Origin: SIG565 sp045613385
GTDB taxonomy: Bacteria > Bacillota > Clostridia > Oscillospirales > Acutalibacteraceae
Assembly (NCBI GenBank): GCA_045613385.1
Contig: JAZLAW010000011.1
Span: 1-64,000 of the forward strand
Length of the DNA stretch: 64,000 nucleotides
Direction: 5' to 3'
Shown: positions 34,156 through 43,263 of the stretch, one piece after another
Layout: every line of letters starts with the position of its first letter
Position numbering within the stretch: position 1 is the stretch's first letter
Position numbers and translations under genes: made by a program
The notes under the pieces: generated by a model
The model's input: only the letters and a program-made list of their open reading frames with translations
Database searches by the model: none
What the model was told of the DNA's origin: nothing

Positions 34156-34575
34156 TTACTGTCCTGCTTCGGTTTCGCAATACAGACAGCGGTATATACC
34201 GCGCTTACGGTCTGTAAGTTTAAAAATGTGCTTGATTTCTTGCTCGGTAGTGGTGATACAACGCGGATTTTTACACTTTATTATGTTGGTGAGAGTTTCA
34301 GGCATTTCTATGCTTTTTTTCTCTGTCAGAACGCCATTTTTGATTACGTTTACGGTAGCTGAGCGGTCAACGTAACCAATGATTTCAAGATTAATCGGTA
34401 TAGCTGCATCAATTTTAATGATATCCTTTTTACCGGTTTTTTTACTGTTTACATTTTTGATTATGGCAACCGAGCAGTCAAGTGAGTCAAGCCCTAAAAG
34501 TTCATAAAGCCGCATACCGCGACCTGCGGTAATGTGGTCAATGACATATCCGTTTTCAATAGAATCTATATTCAT
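34156..34575 (-). CDS. pyrI: Aspartate carbamoyltransferase regulatory subunit
   Basis: The 139-residue protein is the zinc-binding regulatory chain that confers CTP/ATP control on PyrB. The N-terminal nucleotide-binding domain starts IENGYVIDHITAGRGMRLYELLG, and the C-terminal zinc domain has CKNPRC and later CLYC, four cysteine ligands. Length is a little below the 150 residues of the E. coli chain. Its start overlaps the pyrB stop by 4 bp. Its presence shows that the ATCase here is of the allosteric two-subunit class. Confidence 0.95.
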   Translation of the reverse strand: MNIDSIENGYVIDHITAGRGMRLYELLGLDSLDCSVAIIKNVNSKKTGKKDIIKIDAAIPINLEIIGYVDRSATVNVIKNGVLTEKKSIEMPETLTNIIKCKNPRCITTTEQEIKHIFKLTDRKRGIYRCLYCETEAGQ

Positions 34576-35492
34576 ATTTTTGCCTCCTCTAAAAGTTTTA
34601 GTATAAGCGCCATACGAATGTATTTTCCGTTGAGTACCTGCTTAAAGTAACAAGCGCGTTTATCGTTATCAACCGCTACACTTATTTCATTTACGCGCGG
34701 TAGCGGATGCATTATACAAAGGTCTTCCTTTGCGTTTTGAAGTTTTTTGGGTTCAAGGATATAACTGTCCTTAAGTCTTAAGTAATCTTCTTCGTTAAAG
34801 AAACGCTCTCTCTGAACTCTTGTCATATAAAGTATGTCGAGTTCAGGCATAGCATCTTCCAAAGAAGAATTTTCGGTGTATTCGATGCCGTTCTTATCGA
34901 GTATATCGCGCTTTACATAGCTTGGAAGTTTGAGCTCATCGGGGGAAATAAGTACTATCTTAATACCACTGTAACGGGACAGTGCAGTGATAAGCGAGTG
35001 CACTGTTCTGCCGAATTTAAGGTCTCCGCAAAAGCCTATTGTAAAGTCACTAAGGCGGCCCTTTTCGCGTTTAATAGTGAGAAGGTCGGCCAATGTTTGT
35101 GTCGGATGGTTGTGCCCGCCGTCTCCCGCATTAATAACAGGGATACTTGCGCTCTGTGCGGCTACGAGCGGAGCGCCTTCTTTTGGGTGGCGCATAGCGA
35201 TAATATCGGCATAACAACTGATTGTTTTGGCGGTGTCCGAAACACTCTCACCCTTTGCTGCGGATGATGAATTAGCTTCAGAAAAACCGATAACACTTCC
35301 GCCGAGTTCAAGCATTGCCGCTTCAAAGCTCAGTCTTGTTCTGGTTGAAGGTTCAAAAAAGAGTGTTGCCAACTTTTTGCCGCGGCACTTGTCAGCGTAT
35401 TTTTCACCGTTTTCGATAATATCATTAGCCGTGTCAATCAGCGAATGTATTTCTTCAACCGATAAATCTAAAATATCAATCAGACTACGCAT
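34572..35492 (-). CDS. pyrB: Aspartate carbamoyltransferase catalytic subunit
   Basis: The 306-residue enzyme joins carbamoyl phosphate and aspartate, step 2 of pyrimidine synthesis. FFEPSTRTRLSFE is the carbamoyl-phosphate site, GDGGHNHPTQTLADLLTI and DLKFGRTVHSL are shared segments, and MHPLPRVNEI holds the aspartate-binding region. Length is normal for a PyrI-associated catalytic chain. It overlaps pyrI by 4 bp and follows pyrE by 22 bp. Confidence 0.96.
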   Translation of the reverse strand: MRSLIDILDLSVEEIHSLIDTANDIIENGEKYADKCRGKKLATLFFEPSTRTRLSFEAAMLELGGSVIGFSEANSSSAAKGESVSDTAKTISCYADIIAMRHPKEGAPLVAAQSASIPVINAGDGGHNHPTQTLADLLTIKREKGRLSDFTIGFCGDLKFGRTVHSLITALSRYSGIKIVLISPDELKLPSYVKRDILDKNGIEYTENSSLEDAMPELDILYMTRVQRERFFNEEDYLRLKDSYILEPKKLQNAKEDLCIMHPLPRVNEISVAVDNDKRACYFKQVLNGKYIRMALILKLLEEAKI

Positions 35493-35514
35493 TTTTTATT
35501 CTCTCTTTCACCAA

Positions 35515-36171
35515 TTATTCTTTAGCGCCGTTTATTTCGAGATATTTCTTTATTCTTTCTACGTTTTCGCGGTTTTTCTCATCTTCTTCGAGATACTCGA
35601 TAATGTCATATACATCTACTACCGAGTATACAGGGAAACCGAATTCTTCGCCGACTTCTGCCATAGCCGATTTGTCGGTCTGTCCTTTTTCTTTACGGTC
35701 TACCATAACAAAGGTTGCCGCTACTTTCGTGCCCTTTAGGGAAGAAAGAATCGACATACTCTCGCGAATAGCAGTACCCGCGGTAATAACATCTTCTACA
35801 ATTACGATTTCTTCATTTTCGGTGGGCTTGTAGCCAACGAAAACGCCACCTTCACCGTGGTCTTTTTCTTCTTTACGGTTAAAGAAAAAGGGAACATCAA
35901 GTCCGTTTTTAGCCAAAGCTACGGATACCGATACTGCAATCGGGATACCTTTATATGCCGGTCCGTAAAGAACGGTCTTTCGGTTACCTATTTTTTCAAA
36001 GTATGCCTTTGCATAAAACTCACCGAGTTTGCATATTTGTTCACCTGTTTTTATGTCACCCGCGTTTATAAAATAGGGGATTTTTCTACCTGATTTAGCT
36101 GTAAAGTCACCAAACTTAAGAACGCCGGCACCTTCCAGGAACTGAATAAATTCTCTTTTATAACTTTCCAT
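35515..36171 (-). CDS. pyrE: Orotate phosphoribosyltransferase
   Basis: The 218-residue enzyme adds ribose phosphate from PRPP to orotate. The PRPP-binding loop is IVIVEDVITAGTAIRES (about 120-136), and LYGPAYKGIPIAVSVSVAL and FFNRKEEKDHGEGG form the substrate region and flexible loop. Length matches bacterial PyrE. It follows pyrF by 11 bp with GGAG upstream of its start. Confidence 0.96.
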   Translation of the reverse strand: MESYKREFIQFLEGAGVLKFGDFTAKSGRKIPYFINAGDIKTGEQICKLGEFYAKAYFEKIGNRKTVLYGPAYKGIPIAVSVSVALAKNGLDVPFFFNRKEEKDHGEGGVFVGYKPTENEEIVIVEDVITAGTAIRESMSILSSLKGTKVAATFVMVDRKEKGQTDKSAMAEVGEEFGFPVYSVVDVYDIIEYLEEDEKNRENVERIKKYLEINGAKE

Positions 36172-36182
36172 ATTATTTCTCC

Positions 36183-36881
36183 TTAATCAACGAAATCTGC
36201 AACGCATCTTTTATATGCGGCAACAGGGTCGTCGGCAGCGGTAATCGGGCGGCCGACAACTATATAATCAGAACCGATTTTTTTAGCTTCGGCGGGTGTC
36301 ATAACACGCTTTTGGTCGCCGATATCACCGTCAGCAAATCGTACACCGGGGGTGATGGTTAAGAAGTCATTTCCGCATACTTCGTGTACTTTGCCTGCTT
36401 CAAGGGGAGAACACACAACGCCGTCAAGACCTGCCTTTTTTGCATTCGCGGCATAGTGCATAACAACCTTATCGATAGGTTCTTTTATAAGAAGGTCGTT
36501 TTCCATACTTTCCTGGTCGGTAGAAGTAAGTTGTGTTACGGCTATAAGAAGTGGGCGGGTGCCGTCTTCTCGGGTGAGACCTTCAAGCGCTGCTTCCATC
36601 ATACGACAGGTGCCGCCTGCGTGAAGGTTGCAAATATCAACATCGAGTCCTGAGAGTACTGCCATTGATTTTTTAACGGTATTGGGTATATCGTGAAGTT
36701 TTAAATCAAGGAAGATTTTATGTCCGCGTTTCTTTATTTCTCTTACTATTTCGGGACCTGCCGAATAGAAAAGCTCCATACCGATTTTTACAAACGGTTT
36801 TGTGTCTGTAAACTTATCGAGAAACTCATAAACTGCTTTATCACTCGAAAAATCACAGGCAATAATTACATCCTTACCCAT
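36183..36881 (-). CDS. pyrF: Orotidine 5'-phosphate decarboxylase
   Basis: The 232-residue enzyme makes UMP, the end of the pathway. The catalytic Asp-Lys-Asp tetrad segment is FLDLKLHDIPNTVKK, with IIACDFSS near the start, LIAVTQLTS in the middle and VVGRPITAADDPVAAYK as the phosphate-binding end. Its start codon shares one base with the pyrD stop. Confidence 0.96.
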   Translation of the reverse strand: MGKDVIIACDFSSDKAVYEFLDKFTDTKPFVKIGMELFYSAGPEIVREIKKRGHKIFLDLKLHDIPNTVKKSMAVLSGLDVDICNLHAGGTCRMMEAALEGLTREDGTRPLLIAVTQLTSTDQESMENDLLIKEPIDKVVMHYAANAKKAGLDGVVCSPLEAGKVHEVCGNDFLTITPGVRFADGDIGDQKRVMTPAEAKKIGSDYIVVGRPITAADDPVAAYKRCVADFVD

Positions 36882-37792
36882 TATTTAGCTCCTCCTATAA
36901 TATCTTTAATATTTTCAATACCGTATTTATCTAAAACACGGGGTAATTCATCTATAATGTCGCGACAGGCGTAGGGGTCTACAAGGTTAGCTGCACCTAT
37001 TTCGACAGCACAGGCACCCGCTAACATCATTTCAACCACATCTTCGGCACTGCTGACGCCGCCCATACCAATAACCGGTATATTAACGGCGTGGGCCACC
37101 TGATAAACCATACGAACGGCAACAGGGAATATAGCAGGACCTGAAAAACCGCCCATTTTATTGGCAATTACGGGTTTTTTCGTTTTAAGGTCGATTCGCA
37201 TACCAAGTAACGTATTAATAAGACTGATGCCATCAGCCCCCGCCGCTTCACACGCCTTTGCAATGCTGACTATATCGGTAACATTGGGCGAGAGTTTAAC
37301 AATAACGGGTTTTGTGGTCTTTGCCTTTACAGCCTTCACGACTTCGGCCGCGGCTTCGGGCGAAGTACCGAAACTCATACCGCCGCCGTGCACATTAGGA
37401 CAGCTCACATTTACTTCGAGCCAACCAACCTGTGTTTCTTTATCCAATTTTTCACAGGTGTACACATAATCTTCTACACTAAAACCGCTGACATTTGCCA
37501 TAACTTTTTTACTAAAGCATTTTTTAAGTTTTGGTAATTCTTCGGCTATAACTTTATCAACACCGGGGTTCTGAAGGCCTACGGCGTTAATCATACCCGC
37601 GGTACATTCTGCAATTCTCGGTGTGGGGTTGCCAAAACGCGCATCGCGTGTGGTTCCCTTAAAGGAAAATGTACCGAGCTTATTTATATCGTATAGTTCG
37701 GCAAACTCATAACCGAAGCCAAATGTTCCACTTGCGGGGATTACGGGGTTATCAAGTTCTATACCGCATAAATTAACACTTAATCTTCCCAT
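36881..37792 (-). CDS. pyrD: Dihydroorotate dehydrogenase, NAD-linked type catalytic subunit
   Basis: The 303-residue FMN enzyme oxidises dihydroorotate. It is the class 1B type (PyrDB) that pairs with PyrK: PVIPASGTFGFGYEFAELYD, NAVGLQNPGVD, the NVSCPNVHGGG motif with the catalytic Cys loop, and IGMGGVSSAEDVVEMMLAGACAVEIGAAN. It overlaps the pyrK end by 13 bp, as expected for subunits of one complex. Confidence 0.96.
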   Translation of the reverse strand: MGRLSVNLCGIELDNPVIPASGTFGFGYEFAELYDINKLGTFSFKGTTRDARFGNPTPRIAECTAGMINAVGLQNPGVDKVIAEELPKLKKCFSKKVMANVSGFSVEDYVYTCEKLDKETQVGWLEVNVSCPNVHGGGMSFGTSPEAAAEVVKAVKAKTTKPVIVKLSPNVTDIVSIAKACEAAGADGISLINTLLGMRIDLKTKKPVIANKMGGFSGPAIFPVAVRMVYQVAHAVNIPVIGMGGVSSAEDVVEMMLAGACAVEIGAANLVDPYACRDIIDELPRVLDKYGIENIKDIIGGAK

Positions 37793-38517
37793 AAAATCTC
37801 CTCCTTGAGCATTACAGGACCATCCTTACAGATTCTTTTATAGCCTGTAATAGTTTTACAAGAGCAACCCATACAAGCGCCGAAGCCGCAACCCATTCTT
37901 TCTTCAAAACTTAACTGTCCCGAAGTCTTGGCGGCTTTATAAATTGCTTTAAGCATCGGCTCTGGTCCGCAGGTATAAAAGTATGAATAATCTACATCTT
38001 CCATTGCGTTGGTAACAAAGCCCTTTATACCGTAAGAGCCATCAGCTGTTGCTACCAATGTGTTACAACCAAGGTTTTTGAATTCCTGTTCGAAGAAAAT
38101 TTCTTCCTTCGAATTAAAACCTAATATAACGGTAACTTTTTTACCTTCATCGAGTAACCTTTTTGCCAACATATAAAGGGGTGGCACACCAACTCCGCCA
38201 CCGAGCAATAATGGGTTGTTGCCTGAAAGGGAAGTGTTGTATCCGTTACCAAGACCGGTTAAAATATCTAATTTTTCACCGATTCCCATTTTTGCCATCT
38301 GCTCGGTACCGTGACCTACTACTTTATAAATGATGGTGACCGTATCGGTATTACAGTCGCAAACGGATATGGGGCGGCGCAGATATTTTCCGTCTAATTT
38401 TATGTTAATAAACTGTCCGGGCGCAGTAATATCCGAAGTATCGCCCTTTAGTATCATTAATTTTACGTTGTCTGTGAGATTTTCGTTTTTTATAATCTCA
38501 AAAATACCTTGTTTCAT
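37780..38517 (-). CDS. pyrK: Dihydroorotate dehydrogenase electron-transfer subunit
   Basis: The 245-residue subunit carries FAD and a [2Fe-2S] cluster and passes electrons from PyrD to NAD+. The FAD domain has YLRRPISVCDCN, the NAD domain LLGGGVGVPPLYMLAKRL, and the C-terminal cluster motif CGFGACMGCSCKT with a fourth Cys in ICKDGPV. Length is near the norm (about 250). It lies 8 bp after carB. Confidence 0.95.
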   Translation of the reverse strand: MKQGIFEIIKNENLTDNVKLMILKGDTSDITAPGQFINIKLDGKYLRRPISVCDCNTDTVTIIYKVVGHGTEQMAKMGIGEKLDILTGLGNGYNTSLSGNNPLLLGGGVGVPPLYMLAKRLLDEGKKVTVILGFNSKEEIFFEQEFKNLGCNTLVATADGSYGIKGFVTNAMEDVDYSYFYTCGPEPMLKAIYKAAKTSGQLSFEERMGCGFGACMGCSCKTITGYKRICKDGPVMLKEEILWED

Positions 38518-38525
38518 TATTTACC

Positions 38526-41500
38526 TCACGCATCGATTGTTGAAATGGTAAGGGTTGTTTCTTCTAAAACATCAAGTAAAACCCTTACGGTATCAAGAGC
38601 AGTGAATATAGTAATATTGTTTTCGGTGGCAATTTTTCTTATCTGCTGACCGTCACTCTCAGGTCCGCCTGCATTTATATCCTTGGTGTTGATAACATAA
38701 GCGATATGACCTTGGCGGAGAGCATCCTGAATTTCATCACTGTCATCGCTGATTTTCTTTAATATATGTGTGCGGATACCGTTTTCTTTAAGATATTTTG
38801 CGGTGCCTTCGGTGGCCTGAATATTGAATCCTAAGTTATAGAAACGACGGATAAGCGGTAAAGCTTCGGCCTTATCTCTATCGGCTATTGTGGCAAAAAC
38901 GGTACCGTAATTCTGCAGATGCATACCCGATGCCTGAAGTGCTTTGAAAAGGGCGCGGTTAAGCTTATCATCGTAACCGATGGCTTCTCCTGTAGACTTC
39001 ATTTCGGGAGAGAGATATGCATCAAGTCCGCGTAATTTATTGAATGAGAATACAGGCACCTTTACATACCAACGTTTCTTTTCATCCGGATAAATATTGA
39101 ATATACCCTGTTCTTTAAGAGACCTGCCCAGAATTACCTCAGTTGCAATATCTGCAAGGCTATAACCTGTGGCTTTGGATAAGAAGGGAACCGTTCTTGA
39201 AGAACGCGGATTGACTTCGATTATATAGACATCATCATTTTCATCTACGATAAACTGTATGTTATAAAGGCCTACAATGCCTATTCCAAGACCTAATTTT
39301 TTGGCATAGCGGAGAATAGTACCCTTTACCTTGTCAGAGATACTGAAGGTGGGGTATACACTGATAGAGTCGCCACTATGGATACCTGTACGTTCAACAA
39401 GTTCCATAATACCGGGAATAAATACATCGTGGCCATCGCATATAGCATCAACTTCAACTTCTTTGCCTTGAATGTACTTATCAACAAGAACGGGCTTGTC
39501 TTCATCAATTTCAACAGCTGTTTTAAGATAGTGACGTAACTGTTCTTCATTAGCAACAATCTGCATTGCACGACCGCCTAAAACGAAACTCGGGCGGACA
39601 AGAACGGGGTAGCCGATTTCACTGGCCGCCGCAATACCGTCTTCGATTTTTGTAACAGCTTTACCTTTAGGTTGCGGAATTTCCAAGTCGCGAAGAATTT
39701 TTTCAAAGCTATCGCGGTTTTCTGCGCGTTCAATAGCATCACAGTCGGTGCCGATAATCTTTACACCGCGTTTCATAAGCGGCTCGGCAAGGTTGATTGC
39801 GGTCTGACCGCCCAATGACGCGATAACTCCCTCGGGTTTTTCAAATTCAATGATGTTCATAACATCTTCGGGAGTGAGCGGCTCGAAATAGAGTTTATCA
39901 GCCGTTGTATAGTCGGTAGAAACAGTTTCGGGGTTGTTGTTTATAATAATTGCTTCATAGCCTGACGCTTTTATGGTTTGCACCGCGTGTACGGTTGAAT
40001 AGTCAAATTCAACACCCTGACCGATACGGATAGGACCGGCACCAAGCACGACAATTTTCTTCTTGTCGGTCAGCACCGATGCGTTTTCACCTGTGTAAGA
40101 TGAGTAGAAATAGGGAATATATGCGTTTGTGTGGCAGGTATCGACCATTTTGAACACAGGGAAAATATTGTTTTGTTTTCTTGTGTTATAAACTTCGAGT
40201 TCTGTTTTGTTCCAAAGTCTGCCGATATATTTATCACTAAATCCCATTTTCTTGGCGGCAACAAGGATATCGATATTGCCCACATTCTCTTTAAGAGTGT
40301 TTTCCATATCAATAATTCTCTTAATGGCTTCCAGGAAGAAGGCTGTGATTTTAGTAATTTCGTGAATTTCTTCAACCGTTGCACCGCGGCTTATAAGTTC
40401 GGCTATTGCAAAGATATTGTCATCCTTAAATTCTTTAATATAGTCAAGTAATTCTTCCTTGGTCATATTGTCGAATTTTGGCATATAAAGGTGGTTTGCG
40501 CCGATTTCGAGAGAACGAACTGATTTAAGCAAACATTCTTCTAAATTTGAACCGATGCCCATAACTTCACCGGTAGCCTTCATCTGTGTGCCGAGTGTGT
40601 TGGCGGCAGATGTAAATTTATCAAACGGGAAGCGCGGGAATTTTGCGATAACATAGTCGAGTTTCGGCTCGAAAGCTGCGGTAGTATTGGCAATCTGTAT
40701 ATCTTCGAGCAACATACCGAGCGCAATTTTGGCGGTAACACGCGCAATCGGATAACCGCTTGCCTTGGAAGCAAGAGCCGATGAACGTGAAACTCGCGGA
40801 TTTACTTCAATAAGGTAATATTCGCTGGAATTGGGGTTGAGTGCGAACTGAACGTTACAACCGCCTTCTATTTTGAGTTCTTTAATAAGCTTAATGGCGC
40901 TGTCATTAAGCATTTTTTCATCTTCTTTTGAAAGTGTCATTATAGGAGCCACAACCAAGGAGTCACCTGTATGAACACCTACAGGGTCGAAATTTTCCAT
41001 ACCGCAGATGGTTATAGCGTGGTCGGACGAGTCGCGCATAACCTCAAATTCTATTTCCTTATAACCCTTTACACTTTTTTCAATAAGCACCTGATGAACA
41101 GGGGAAAGTTTGAAGGCATTAAGGCCTATTTCTATGAGTTCTTCTTCATTTTCTGCAAAACCGCCACCGGTACCGCCCAGTGTGAACGCAGGGCGGAGAA
41201 CTACGGGGTAACCGATTCTTTTTGCAGCTGCCTTTGCTTCTTCAAGGTTGTATGTGATTTCGGACGGAATGGTAGGCTCGCCTATAGACTGGCAGAGTTC
41301 TTTAAAAAGTTCGCGGTCTTCGGCGCGTTCGATACTCTCGCTGCTTGTACCGAGAAGTTCAACTCCGCATTCCTTTAAAATACCTTTTTTCTCCAGTTGC
41401 ATAGCAATATTAAGACCTGTCTGTCCGCCGATGCCGGGAACTATAGCATCAGGTCTTTCATAACGAAGAATTTTTGCGATATATTCGAGTGTGAGCGGTT

Positions 41501-41699
41501 CCATATAAACCTTATCGGCAATAGTAGTATCGGTCATAATTGTCGCAGGGTTTGAGTTGCAAAGAACAACTTCGTATCCTTCTTCTTTAAGGGCAAGACA
41601 GGCTTGTGTACCTGCATAGTCGAATTCTGCGGCCTGACCTATAACAATAGGACCTGAGCCGATAATGAGTACCTTTTTAATATCTGTTCTTTTAGCCAT
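38526..41699 (-). CDS. carB: Carbamoyl-phosphate synthase large subunit
   Basis: The 1057-residue enzyme makes carbamoyl phosphate from bicarbonate, ATP and ammonia. Two homologous ATP-grasp halves are visible, the first starting IGSGPIVIGQAAEFDYAGTQA and the second LGAGPIRIGQGVEFDYSTVHA, followed by the C-terminal MGS-like allosteric domain (about 930-1057). Length is normal. The glutaminase partner carA is not adjacent, nor anywhere in this operon, so it must be elsewhere in the genome. It lies 3 bp after pyrC. Confidence 0.96.
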   Translation of the reverse strand: MAKRTDIKKVLIIGSGPIVIGQAAEFDYAGTQACLALKEEGYEVVLCNSNPATIMTDTTIADKVYMEPLTLEYIAKILRYERPDAIVPGIGGQTGLNIAMQLEKKGILKECGVELLGTSSESIERAEDRELFKELCQSIGEPTIPSEITYNLEEAKAAAKRIGYPVVLRPAFTLGGTGGGFAENEEELIEIGLNAFKLSPVHQVLIEKSVKGYKEIEFEVMRDSSDHAITICGMENFDPVGVHTGDSLVVAPIMTLSKEDEKMLNDSAIKLIKELKIEGGCNVQFALNPNSSEYYLIEVNPRVSRSSALASKASGYPIARVTAKIALGMLLEDIQIANTTAAFEPKLDYVIAKFPRFPFDKFTSAANTLGTQMKATGEVMGIGSNLEECLLKSVRSLEIGANHLYMPKFDNMTKEELLDYIKEFKDDNIFAIAELISRGATVEEIHEITKITAFFLEAIKRIIDMENTLKENVGNIDILVAAKKMGFSDKYIGRLWNKTELEVYNTRKQNNIFPVFKMVDTCHTNAYIPYFYSSYTGENASVLTDKKKIVVLGAGPIRIGQGVEFDYSTVHAVQTIKASGYEAIIINNNPETVSTDYTTADKLYFEPLTPEDVMNIIEFEKPEGVIASLGGQTAINLAEPLMKRGVKIIGTDCDAIERAENRDSFEKILRDLEIPQPKGKAVTKIEDGIAAASEIGYPVLVRPSFVLGGRAMQIVANEEQLRHYLKTAVEIDEDKPVLVDKYIQGKEVEVDAICDGHDVFIPGIMELVERTGIHSGDSISVYPTFSISDKVKGTILRYAKKLGLGIGIVGLYNIQFIVDENDDVYIIEVNPRSSRTVPFLSKATGYSLADIATEVILGRSLKEQGIFNIYPDEKKRWYVKVPVFSFNKLRGLDAYLSPEMKSTGEAIGYDDKLNRALFKALQASGMHLQNYGTVFATIADRDKAEALPLIRRFYNLGFNIQATEGTAKYLKENGIRTHILKKISDDSDEIQDALRQGHIAYVINTKDINAGGPESDGQQIRKIATENNITIFTALDTVRVLLDVLEETTLTISTIDA

Positions 41700-41702
41700 T
41701 TT

Positions 41703-42923
41703 CTATTCCTCCATAAAAACTTTCTGTCCGTTATATACTGTAAGATAACATTTGCCGAATAATTTTTCATTTTTAAAAGGTGTTGATTTACCAAGACTTA
41801 AAAACTCTTCAGGATTTACTGTTATCTGTTCTTCCAGATTCCATACTGTAAAACTGTTCCCAAGTGGTATGCCAAAACGGGTTCTCGGATTAATACACAT
41901 AAGTTCTATTAATCTCTCCATTGTTATCACACCCGTTTTTACAAGGTGTGTGTAAAGCACAGGAAAGGCGGTTTCAAGCCCGACAACACCAAATGCGCTT
42001 TTTTCGAGTCCGCGTGATTTTTCTTCCGCCGAGTGCGGTGCGTGGTCGGTGGCAATCATATCTATTGTGCCATCTTTTATACCTTCTATAAGCGCTAAGC
42101 GGTCGGAGGCCGACCTTAGCGGCGGATTCATTTTAAATCGGCCGTCTTCCTTTAAAAAACTATCATCAAGCACTAAATAATGCGGCGCGGTTTCGCAGGT
42201 AACATTAACGCCGTTTTTCTTAGCTTTGCGTATAATTTCAACACTTTCCTTTGTCGATATGTGACACACGTGGTAGGCACAGCCTGTCTCACGCGCGAGT
42301 TCCAAATCGCGTTTTATAGGTCCCCATTCACTCTCGCTGCATATACCTTTGTGCCCGTGTTGTTTTGCATAAATGCCATCGTGTATATACCCGCCGTGAA
42401 GTAACGAATTATCTTCGCAGTGAGCTACAATTATTTTGTTAAGGGATTTTGCTTCAAGCATAGCCTTTCGCATAAGTTCTTTATCCTGTACGCCGCGACC
42501 GTCATCGGAAAAAGCCAAGGCGGAATTCTGCATAGCTGACATATCTGATAATTGCTCGCCCTTTTGCGCTATTGTTATCGAGCCGTAGGGGAGTACATTT
42601 ATGGTGGCATCTTTATTTATTAAATCGGTTTGTATTTTCAGGTTTTCCGCACTGTCAGGTACAGGATTTAAGTTGGGCATTGTGCACACCGCAGTATAGC
42701 CGCCGTGTGCTGCCGCAGCACAACCCGAAGATATAGTCTCTTTATAAGAAAAACCCGGTTCACGAAAATGCACATGCACATCGCAAAAACCGGGAAATAT
42801 AGTATATTTTTGACAATTAAATTCAGAGAATAAATCATCAGACAACAAATAATCAGCCACCGAATTCTCGAAAGATTTATCGATGGATGGTGAATATAAA
42901 GTTGCTGATAATTTTTGAGCCAT
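41703..42923 (-). CDS. pyrC: Dihydroorotase
   Basis: The 406-residue amidohydrolase closes carbamoyl-aspartate to dihydroorotate. Zinc ligands are in PGFCDVHVHFREPGF, IVAHCEDNSLL and YHVCHIST, and the catalytic Asp in DMIATDHAPHSAEEK. It is the class I type. The ATG at 42923 follows AAAGGAAACAGCT; a frame extending to 42953 would run into the leader terminator. It is the first gene of the operon, directly after the PyrR-type attenuator. Confidence 0.94.
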   Translation of the reverse strand: MAQKLSATLYSPSIDKSFENSVADYLLSDDLFSEFNCQKYTIFPGFCDVHVHFREPGFSYKETISSGCAAAAHGGYTAVCTMPNLNPVPDSAENLKIQTDLINKDATINVLPYGSITIAQKGEQLSDMSAMQNSALAFSDDGRGVQDKELMRKAMLEAKSLNKIIVAHCEDNSLLHGGYIHDGIYAKQHGHKGICSESEWGPIKRDLELARETGCAYHVCHISTKESVEIIRKAKKNGVNVTCETAPHYLVLDDSFLKEDGRFKMNPPLRSASDRLALIEGIKDGTIDMIATDHAPHSAEEKSRGLEKSAFGVVGLETAFPVLYTHLVKTGVITMERLIELMCINPRTRFGIPLGNSFTVWNLEEQITVNPEEFLSLGKSTPFKNEKLFGKCYLTVYNGQKVFMEE

Positions 42924-42943
42924 AGCTGTTTCCTTTCTGATAC

Positions 42944-43062
42944 AGAAAAACAAAAACCTTGCTTTTCAGGCAAGGTTGAGCAGGGCAAAATGGGCAGCCC
43001 AAAAGAGCCGCAATTATGTTACTGTTCAATCTTGCCGATATCTCTGTATCGTCTTAAAGATT
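42944..43062 (-). promoter_or_regulatory. PyrR-type attenuator of the pyrimidine operon
   Basis: On the minus strand AATCTT and AAGATT (43057-43062 and 43028-43033) close a hairpin with a GATACAGAGATATCGG loop, close to the CAGAGAGG loop that PyrR binds. The segment GGCAAGATTGAACAG (43036-43022) can instead pair with CTGCTCAACCTTGCC (42983-42969), 13 of 15 positions, as an antiterminator. The latter overlaps the terminator AACCTTGC/GCAAGGTT (42970-42977 with 42955-42962) plus a T-run. UMP-bound PyrR would thus favour termination. No pyrR gene is in the window. Confidence 0.8.
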
Positions 43063-43072
43063 TGTCCTAACA

Positions 43073-43101
43073 ATTCTACCACAAAACATTATATTTGTCA
43101 A
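43073..43101 (-). promoter_or_regulatory. Promoter of the pyrimidine operon
   Basis: TTGACA (43096-43101) and TAGAAT (43073-43078) are 17 bp apart on the minus strand, directly upstream of the attenuator. Confidence 0.8.
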
Positions 43102-43157
43102 TCGTACAAATGCTATTTTTTTGAAAAATAATAATAAAAAAACAGTTGCCAAAAAAC

Positions 43158-43230
43158 ACTATATATAGTAAAATATAGTTTAATGTTTTTTAATAAACTA
43201 ATTGACCAAAATTTCAATTTGGTATATAAT
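43158..43230 (+). promoter_or_regulatory. Promoter of the pyruvate formate-lyase operon with palindromes
   Basis: TTGACC (43202-43207) and TATAAT (43225-43230) have a 17-bp spacer. An inverted repeat ACCAAA/TTTGGT (43205-43210 and 43218-43223) overlaps the -35 box and fills the spacer. Upstream lie TAGTTTA/TAAACTA (43176-43182 and 43194-43200) and the palindrome ACTATATATAGT (43158-43169). These look like operator sites for at least one regulator; none is a clean Rex site. Confidence 0.65.
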
Positions 43231-43263
43231 GTTTTTGTAAGTTATTAAAAGGGGACTTATTGG

